Shown: positions 1 to 4,191 of the stretch, piece after piece
Layout: every line of letters starts with the position of its first letter
How positions within the stretch are numbered: position 1 is the stretch's first letter
Assembly: GCA_030044325.1 (NCBI GenBank)
Contig: JASHWA010000429.1
Coordinates: 1-7,096 of the forward strand
Origin: Bryobacteraceae bacterium
GTDB taxonomy: Bacteria > Acidobacteriota > Terriglobia > Bryobacterales > Bryobacteraceae
DNA length: 7,096 nt
Direction of reading: 5' to 3'
The notes under the pieces: generated by a model
Seen by the model: the letters and a program-made list of their open reading frames with translations, nothing else
What the model was told of the DNA's origin: nothing
Databases searched by the model: none
Translations under genes and position numbers: made by a program

Positions 1-429
1 CTCACGGGGAGATAGCTCGCGCAGAACTTGTTGCGCGATATCCAGATGCTGGCTTCCGAGGACGATCCGCTCGGGGGTGGGATTTTCTGCAACGAAGCGC
101 GTCAGGTCCTCGTCGACTACCCGCTCGGCTTCGCAGAGTCTGAAATGCGCCATCACTTTGCGGCGGGCGATGACGTAGGCGTAGCGCGGCGTGGCTCTGG
201 GCGCGCGCAATTCTCCCCGCTGGATCTGAGCCACAAGATCGAACACGACCTCATGGAAGACGTCTTCGGTATCATTCGGACCCATCTGGCGTCTCAGATA
301 GCCGCGCAACCCGCCAAGCGCGTCATACAGCTTGGTGAAGGCTTCCTCCCGCCCCTGAGTGACCCCGTCAACGATGGCGAACCAGTCTGGTTCTTCGCCA
401 GGTTCACGGTTATCCTCAAAAGGGTTCAT
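1..429 (-). CDS. ECF-type RNA polymerase sigma factor (sigma-70 family), 3' end missing
   Basis: Translating the minus strand from the ATG at 429 gives 143 residues open to the window edge. Residues about 24-97 read as sigma-70 region 2: a GREEAFTKLYD helix, an acidic NDTEDVFHEVVFDL core that would bind the beta' coiled coil, then a basic ATPRYAYVIARRKVMAHFR stretch that fits the -10 recognition helix. A short acidic linker follows (about 100-120). The last residues, QQVLRELSPRE, are the usual beginning of region 4, the -35 binding helix-turn-helix, so only that domain and the stop are missing. The role would be to direct RNA polymerase to a dedicated set of promoters. It begins 2 bp after the stop of the small upstream gene (TGA-AT-ATG) without a clear ribosome site of its own, which points to translational coupling. 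An in-frame stop lies a few codons upstream, fixing the start closely. No anti-sigma gene is visible; one could lie beyond the left edge. Confidence 0.87.
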   Translation of the reverse strand, partial: MNPFEDNREPGEEPDWFAIVDGVTQGREEAFTKLYDALGGLRGYLRRQMGPNDTEDVFHEVVFDLVAQIQRGELRAPRATPRYAYVIARRKVMAHFRLCEAERVVDEDLTRFVAENPTPERIVLGSQHLDIAQQVLRELSPRE

Positions 430-431
430 AT

Positions 432-704
432 TCAGGTCGTCAACGGGTCAACACGCGGGGAAATCGGAGTCACTTTTCTGAAGTCTCCAACCGCCCTGAC
501 TGCCGCCAGACCAGCGGGGCGTTCGCCGCAGCCGCACGCGCGGTAACGCTCCAGCATGAAGATCAGCGCTTCCAAGGTCTCGCGTCTACGGTACAGCTCG
601 CCCAGCTTCTCCAACAGTTGCGACTCCTCGGCGTCGTCGTCTGGATAAGTAAGCTCCACGAGCTTGGGCGAACGCATGGTAGTGGCCATTCTGCTATTCG
701 ACAT
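432..704 (-). CDS. Small protein of unknown function, coupled to the sigma factor
   Basis: I do not recognise this 90-residue protein. It has a charged N-terminal part with a DDDAEE acidic patch (22-27), then a strongly helical, probably amphipathic or coiled-coil stretch at about 26-55 (LLEKLGELYRRRETLEALIF), a Cys-Gly-Cys-Gly motif at 57-60, and a Pro/Val-rich tail. There is no signal peptide or membrane span. The start at 704 is chosen because a strong Shine-Dalgarno sequence (GGGAGGG, GGAGG 5 nt before the ATG) precedes it. The frame stays open upstream to an ATG at 905, so a longer protein is possible, but the upstream residues look less protein-like and would run through the divergent promoter region. 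The stop is 2 bp from the sigma factor start, so the two are very likely co-transcribed and translationally coupled. A role in controlling that sigma factor is a guess from position only. Confidence 0.72.
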   Translation of the reverse strand: MSNSRMATTMRSPKLVELTYPDDDAEESQLLEKLGELYRRRETLEALIFMLERYRACGCGERPAGLAAVRAVGDFRKVTPISPRVDPLTT

Positions 705-708
705 CCTG

Positions 709-715
709 CCCTCCC
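709..715 (-). promoter_or_regulatory. Shine-Dalgarno site deciding the start of the small gene
   Basis: On the minus strand GGGAGGG is followed by CAGG and then ATG at 704. The core GGAGG lies 5 nt from the start codon. It is the best ribosome site in the window and is the reason for preferring the 90-residue reading over the longer open frame. Confidence 0.7.
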
Positions 716-791
716 ATTCTTCGATCAGTTCTATTCTGGTCAAGATCCGGGCGACCGCCCATTCGGAATATTGCGGAGGTTCCCCAGGTCG

Positions 792-835
792 AACACGGGC
801 CGCGCTCCGCGCCATCGGACCAGGAAACCCGTGTT
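792..835. repeat. Inverted repeat AACACGGG / CCCGTGTT with T-run
   Basis: AACACGGG at 792-799 and its exact reverse complement CCCGTGTT at 828-835 are separated by 28 bp, so the half-site centres are 36 bp apart. The right arm runs into six T (834-839). It could be a pair of operator half-sites for a regulator acting on the divergent promoters, or a hairpin followed by U residues. The loop is long for an intrinsic terminator, and no plus-strand gene is seen before it. A chance repeat is possible in GC-rich sequence. Confidence 0.35.
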
Positions 836-866
836 TTTTCGGATACACTCGCGGCGCCGCCTCCGT

Positions 867-872
867 TGTAAT
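867..872 (+). promoter_or_regulatory. Possible -10 element upstream of the receiver gene
   Basis: TGTAAT matches the sigma-70 -10 consensus at five of six positions. Transcription would start near 879, leaving a leader of about 29 nt before the ATG at 908 and excluding the alternative ATG at 878. The hexamer 17 bp upstream (TACACT, 844-849) is a poor -35 match, so this is a weak prediction. Confidence 0.25.
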
Positions 873-907
873 GAGGCATGGAGATTCAGTATGCGGGTGC
901 TTCACAG

Positions 908-1309
908 ATGCCGCGCGTCGTATTGGCGGACGATCACCAAGAGGTACTCGAACAGACGCGGTCTCTGCTCGAACGGGATTTTGACGTTGTATTCTTAGCC
1001 CATAACGGATTCGCGCTCGTAAACGCGGTCATGGAATCCACGCCGGACATCGTCGTCACCGACGTCACCATGCCCGGCCGAACCGGGATTGAAGCGGGCC
1101 GCGAAATCATCCAGCGCAATCTGTGCAGCGCGGTCGTGGTGCTCAGCCTCTACAAGGACCCTGGGCTGGTGAAAAGCGCCTTCGAGAGCGGCATCCGCGG
1201 CTACGTTCTTAAAGATGATGCCGGCGAGGAGCTGATTGCGGCCCTGAAAGCTGTTCTCACCGGCGGCCGCTACCTCTCTCGCGGTGTGGCGGATTGCGGC
1301 GTGTGTTGA
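908..1309 (+). CDS. Receiver-only response regulator (CheY-like, NarL-family receiver without HTH)
   Basis: This 133-residue protein is a complete receiver domain. It has the acidic pair D8-D9, phosphoacceptor D52 in VVTDVTMPG, the switch serine S80 in VVVLS, and the conserved lysine K102 in GYVLKDD. The layout and the GIRGYVLKDDAGEELIAA segment are those of NarL/FixJ receivers, which normally continue through a linker into a LuxR-type helix-turn-helix. Here the protein stops just after the linker begins (RYLSRGVADCGVC). Only 79 bp lie before the next gene, and none of their frames encodes an HTH. So it is a single-domain regulator or a truncated paralogue of the next gene. An in-frame ATG at 878 would add 10 residues; I prefer 908 because MPRVVLADDH is the normal receiver beginning, although its ribosome site is weak. 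It should accept phosphate from a histidine kinase, probably the HisKA_3 kinase encoded downstream. The tail carries a C-x-x-C (C130, C133) of unknown meaning. Confidence 0.85.
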   Translation: MPRVVLADDHQEVLEQTRSLLERDFDVVFLAHNGFALVNAVMESTPDIVVTDVTMPGRTGIEAGREIIQRNLCSAVVVLSLYKDPGLVKSAFESGIRGYVLKDDAGEELIAALKAVLTGGRYLSRGVADCGVC

Positions 1310-1388
1310 TGGGCGGACCTGCTCGCGCGCTTGGCAGGAACGTGCGTATCCCTTCGAAATCCGGCATAATACAAGCAAGCGGGCAGGA
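1310..1388 (+). promoter_or_regulatory. Short gap between the two regulators; weak -10-like element
   Basis: This 79-bp gap contains CATAAT (1365-1370), a five-of-six match to a -10 box, which would start transcription about 12 nt before the next gene. No acceptable -35 hexamer lies 16-18 bp upstream. The two regulators could be read from one transcript, with this as an optional internal promoter. No terminator hairpin is apparent. Confidence 0.22.
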
Positions 1389-2030
1389 ATGGGAAAAACA
1401 CGGGTCCTGCTTGCCGACGACCACGTGGTCGTGGTCAACGGCTTGCGCGAGCTCCTCAAGGATCACTTCGACATTGTCGGCGTCGTCCATGACGGACGAG
1501 CCCTGGTGGACGCCGCTCTGCGCCTGCGCCCGGACGTTGTCGTGACGGATATTTCCATGCCGCTGCTCAACGGGTTGGATGCAATCCGCCAGATTAAATC
1601 GCAAAATCCGGGAATTAAAGCCGTTGTTCTGACCATGCACGGCGATGTTCAGACCGCCGTCAGCGCTTTTCGGGCCGGGGCTCGCGGATACGTCCTCAAG
1701 ACGTCGCCCGAAGAGGAATTTGTCGCCGCCATCGAGCAGGTAGCCAAGGGATTCGCCTTCGTCCCGCCCCAGGTGACCACCAATCTGATCGACGTGCTGA
1801 TCGCCTCCAGGAGTCCCGGCGAGGATTCGACCGAGCAATTGACGGCGCGGCAGCGCGAAGTGCTCCAGCTCATCGCCGAAGGCCGCACCATGAAGGAAGT
1901 TGCTTCGATTCTGCACATCTCGCCTCGCACCGCGGAGTCGCACAAGTACGAAATGATGCAGGTTCTCGGAGTGAATTCCACGGCCCAGTTGATTCAGTAC
2001 GCGCTCCGGCTCAAGCTCATCGCGAATTGA
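1389..2030 (+). CDS. NarL/FixJ-family response regulator with LuxR-type HTH
   Basis: This 213-residue protein is a standard two-domain transcription regulator. The receiver (about 4-122) has D10-D11, phosphoacceptor D54 in VVTDISMPLLNG, T82 in VVLTMHG and K104 in GYVLKTS. After a linker, the DNA-binding domain (about 149-206) begins LTARQREVLQLIAEG and has the recognition segment ISPRTAESHKYEMMQVLG. Phosphorylation at D54 should expose the HTH and change transcription of target promoters. The frame is open back to an ATG at 1284, but the extra 35 residues do not resemble a receiver and MGKTRVLLADDH is the expected N-terminus, so 1389 is used; an AGGA directly abuts the ATG and is a poor ribosome site. 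The HisKA_3 kinase gene starts 7 bp after this stop, the standard NarL-type pairing. Targets cannot be read from the sequence. Confidence 0.93.
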   Translation: MGKTRVLLADDHVVVVNGLRELLKDHFDIVGVVHDGRALVDAALRLRPDVVVTDISMPLLNGLDAIRQIKSQNPGIKAVVLTMHGDVQTAVSAFRAGARGYVLKTSPEEEFVAAIEQVAKGFAFVPPQVTTNLIDVLIASRSPGEDSTEQLTARQREVLQLIAEGRTMKEVASILHISPRTAESHKYEMMQVLGVNSTAQLIQYALRLKLIAN

Positions 2031-2032
2031 GG
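2029..2032 (+). promoter_or_regulatory. Shine-Dalgarno site overlapping the regulator stop, setting the kinase start
   Basis: GAGG spans the last two bases of the TGA of the response regulator and sits 5 nt before the ATG at 2038. It supports that ATG over the in-frame GTG at 2032 and implies translational coupling of regulator and kinase. Confidence 0.6.
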
Positions 2033-2037
2033 TGCGA

Positions 2038-4119
2038 ATGAAAAATCTGAGATCGGCGCTGGGCTCCGGCGGGCTTCTGATTGCCTCGCTGCTGGTGTGC
2101 GGCGCGGCCATCCTCGTCGCGGCGTGGTTTTATTATCATCGCCAGCGCGAAACGCTGGACGCGGCTGCCATAGGTCAACTGCGCGCTATTGCCGATTTCA
2201 AATCGGAACAGATCGCCAACTGGCGCCGCGAACGGATCGCACATGGCCACGTGCTCGCCATATCCCTGCTGATGCGCAGCGCCGAAAGACTTCTCGCAAA
2301 CCAGGCAACCGGATCCGAACGGTCGGATATCACGAGAATCATGGAACAGGTATCGCACTACGCTCTTTACAGCGATATCAGCCTGGTGGACCTCGATGGC
2401 AATGTCGTCGTCCAGCTTCGTCAGGATCGCCGCGCGGCCGACAAGGCGATGCAGCCCACGCTGCGCGACGCAGCCCGGGACGCCGTGAAAGCCCGCGACG
2501 TAGTCCTCTCGGATTTGATCCAGGTCCCACCTTCCGGCCGGCCCTTCATGTTGTTGAGCGTCCCGGTCGGCGAGCTGGGCGCTTTCATTCTGGAGATCGA
2601 TCCTGAATCGTTCCTGTATCCCTACCTGCGGACTTGGCCTGTCGCCAGCCGCACGGCGGATACCATCCTGCTCCGCCGCGAAAGCCCGACCACGGTACTC
2701 GCTCTGAGCCCGGTGCGAGGACTGCCCGGGAGCGAGATGACCGTCCGCAGTGAAGTGAAGCAGCCGGCTCCCGACGAGAGTGCTTTGGCTGCGGGTTGGG
2801 CCACCATATCTACCGATTACCAGGGTCATTCAGCTCTCGGAGTGGTCCGCAAAATTCCCGACTCGCCCTGGTATCTGAGCGCGAGGATCGACCGCAGCGA
2901 AGTCGAGGCGCCGCTTGCCCCGCTGGGATGGGGAATGGCTCTGATTGCGGTCCTGATCGGGTTGGCCAACGCTGCCGGAGTCGGTCTCATCTGGAGGGAT
3001 CGCGAGCTGCGCGCGCTTCGCGAGCGGGAGGAGTGGTTTTTCAGTATCGCCAACGACACGCCGGCCTATTTGTGGATGTCCGCACCCGAGTTGGACAACT
3101 CTTTCATCAATGAGCCGCTGAGGAAGTTTCTCGGGTTTGACGGACAAATGCTCGCGTCCGACTGGCTCGCCTGCGTGCATCCCGACGAGCGCGCCGCGGC
3201 GCGGACCAGCTACCTGGAGAACCTCGCCGCGCATCGCGAGTTTACAGCGGAAGCAAGAATCCGGCGCTTCGACGGCGTTTATCGCAACATCATTTCCCAG
3301 GGTATCCCGCGATTCTCTCCAGCCCACCAGTTCCTCGGCTTCGCCGGATCGATGGTGGATATCACCGAGGTGCGCGAGGCGGAAGAGGACCTGCGCTCGG
3401 CCAACCAGGCTCTGGCGCACGAGCTGCAGGAGCGTACTCGGGCCGAGCAGGAAGTGCACGCGCTGAGCGCGCGCTTGATTGACGCCCAGGAGCAGGAGCG
3501 CACCCGCCTGGCGCGCGAGCTGCACGACGATCTCAGCCAGCAGGTCGCCGCGCTCAGCATGGGCCTCAGCCATTTGAGGCGCAAACTGCAAGGGTACTCC
3601 GAGGCGCTGGGAGAAAGCCTGCGCATCCAGGACAAGCTGTCGCAGCTCGCCGAGAGTATGCGCCGGCTCTCGCACGAGCTCCATCCGAGCGTGCTGCAAC
3701 ACTCCGGCCTGGCCCCCGCGCTGGAGAATTATTGCACGGAGCTGGCCGCGCTCACCTCGCATCGGATTGATTTCCGCTCGGAAGGCGCTTGGGATGCCTT
3801 GTCTCCGGACGCCGCTTTGTGCCTCTATCGCATCGCCCAGGAAGCGTTGCAGAATTCGATCAAGCACTCAGGCGTCAGCACCGCCGAAGTTGCCCTCGAG
3901 CGGACCGGCGGAGAAGTCCGCCTGATCGTCTCCGATCGCGGCATCGGGATGGATCCCGCGGCTACAGGCGGCCTGGGCCTGGTCAGCATGAAGGAGCGCG
4001 TCCGGCTCGTCAACGGGACCATCGAGCTCATAAGCCGTCCCGGCCAGGGAGTCACCATGACGGCGCACGTTCCCGTTCTCGCCGAAGCCGCCACGCCCGC
4101 TGACGTATCCCCGCTGTGA
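2038..4119 (+). CDS. Membrane sensor histidine kinase, PAS plus HisKA_3 (NarX/DesK-like class)
   Basis: A 693-residue kinase (numbered from the ATG at 2038). A first membrane span at about 10-32 is followed by a periplasmic sensor region to about 295. The segment after the span (FKSEQIANWRRERIAHG) and overall size suggest a Cache-like fold, but I cannot confirm this. A second span lies at about 296-320. Next come a PAS/PAC domain at about 329-446 (WFFSIANDTPAYLWMS to GFAGSMVDITE), a short coiled coil, and the HisKA_3 dimerisation domain with phospho-acceptor H496 in LARELHDDLSQQ and the family signature RRLSHELHPSVLQHSGLAPA. The ATPase domain has an N box with N606 (QEALQNSIKHS), G1 DRGIGM (D633) and G2 GGLGL (644-648). 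All catalytic residues are present, so it should be active. It would sense a periplasmic and/or PAS-bound signal and phosphorylate the adjacent NarL regulator and possibly the receiver-only protein. A GTG six bases upstream is a possible alternative start. Confidence 0.93.
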   Translation: MKNLRSALGSGGLLIASLLVCGAAILVAAWFYYHRQRETLDAAAIGQLRAIADFKSEQIANWRRERIAHGHVLAISLLMRSAERLLANQATGSERSDITRIMEQVSHYALYSDISLVDLDGNVVVQLRQDRRAADKAMQPTLRDAARDAVKARDVVLSDLIQVPPSGRPFMLLSVPVGELGAFILEIDPESFLYPYLRTWPVASRTADTILLRRESPTTVLALSPVRGLPGSEMTVRSEVKQPAPDESALAAGWATISTDYQGHSALGVVRKIPDSPWYLSARIDRSEVEAPLAPLGWGMALIAVLIGLANAAGVGLIWRDRELRALREREEWFFSIANDTPAYLWMSAPELDNSFINEPLRKFLGFDGQMLASDWLACVHPDERAAARTSYLENLAAHREFTAEARIRRFDGVYRNIISQGIPRFSPAHQFLGFAGSMVDITEVREAEEDLRSANQALAHELQERTRAEQEVHALSARLIDAQEQERTRLARELHDDLSQQVAALSMGLSHLRRKLQGYSEALGESLRIQDKLSQLAESMRRLSHELHPSVLQHSGLAPALENYCTELAALTSHRIDFRSEGAWDALSPDAALCLYRIAQEALQNSIKHSGVSTAEVALERTGGEVRLIVSDRGIGMDPAATGGLGLVSMKERVRLVNGTIELISRPGQGVTMTAHVPVLAEAATPADVSPL

Positions 4120-4130
4120 TCGCAGGGCCA

Positions 4131-4168
4131 CGTCCGGACGGGGGCGGCTAAAACTTCTCCCGCCTTTT
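4131..4168 (+). terminator. Weak hairpin/T-run between the two kinase genes
   Basis: The 72-bp gap after the kinase stop contains a perfect 10-bp palindrome CGTCCGGACG (4131-4140). It also contains a 5-bp GC stem, GGCGG (4143-4147) with CCGCC (4160-4164), followed by TTTT (4165-4168). The stem is short, the loop is 12 nt and the T-run is brief. It may terminate part of the transcription from the regulator/kinase unit or mean nothing; read-through into the next gene is plausible. Confidence 0.28.
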
Positions 4169-4191
4169 GCCGATAACGATTCGGTAAGGGC

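Larger units (their letters stand above)
705..907. promoter_or_regulatory. Divergent intergenic region with promoters for both flanking units
   Basis: About 200 bp separate the start of the small protein gene (minus) from the receiver gene (plus). It must hold the promoters for both directions if the starts chosen here are right. Visible inside it are an 8-bp inverted repeat (792-799 with 828-835), a run of six T (834-839) and a -10-like hexamer TGTAAT (867-872). No convincing -35 element accompanies any of these, so exact promoters are not assigned. Confidence 0.5.

Noticed and set aside
28..546. Plus-strand open frame of 172 codons at the left end
   Set aside because: The opposite strand encodes a sigma factor with good region 2 motifs and a tightly coupled upstream gene; the plus-strand translation resembles nothing.
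715..743. Minus-strand TTGACC (743-738) as a -35 box for the small gene
   Set aside because: The hexamer 17 bp on (AGAATG) does not resemble a -10 box, and transcription would begin with no room for the ribosome site.
705..905. N-terminal extension of the small minus-strand protein to the ATG at 905
   Set aside because: The strong ribosome site is before 704, and the extension would cover the whole divergent region and run into the opposite gene. It cannot be fully excluded.
618..998. Plus-strand open frames 618-998 and 664-984 across the divergent region
   Set aside because: They overlap both the small minus-strand gene and the receiver gene in wrong frames, with arginine-rich, motif-free translations.
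1331..1346. TTGGCA...GC as a sigma-54 promoter before the NarL regulator
   Set aside because: The GG and GC dinucleotides are 9 nt apart rather than the required 10, and the rest of the -12 element does not match.
1284..1388. Fusion or frameshift joining the receiver-only gene to an HTH
   Set aside because: All three plus frames of this stretch were read and none shows LTxREREVL-like or other HTH residues, so a simple frameshift does not explain the missing domain.
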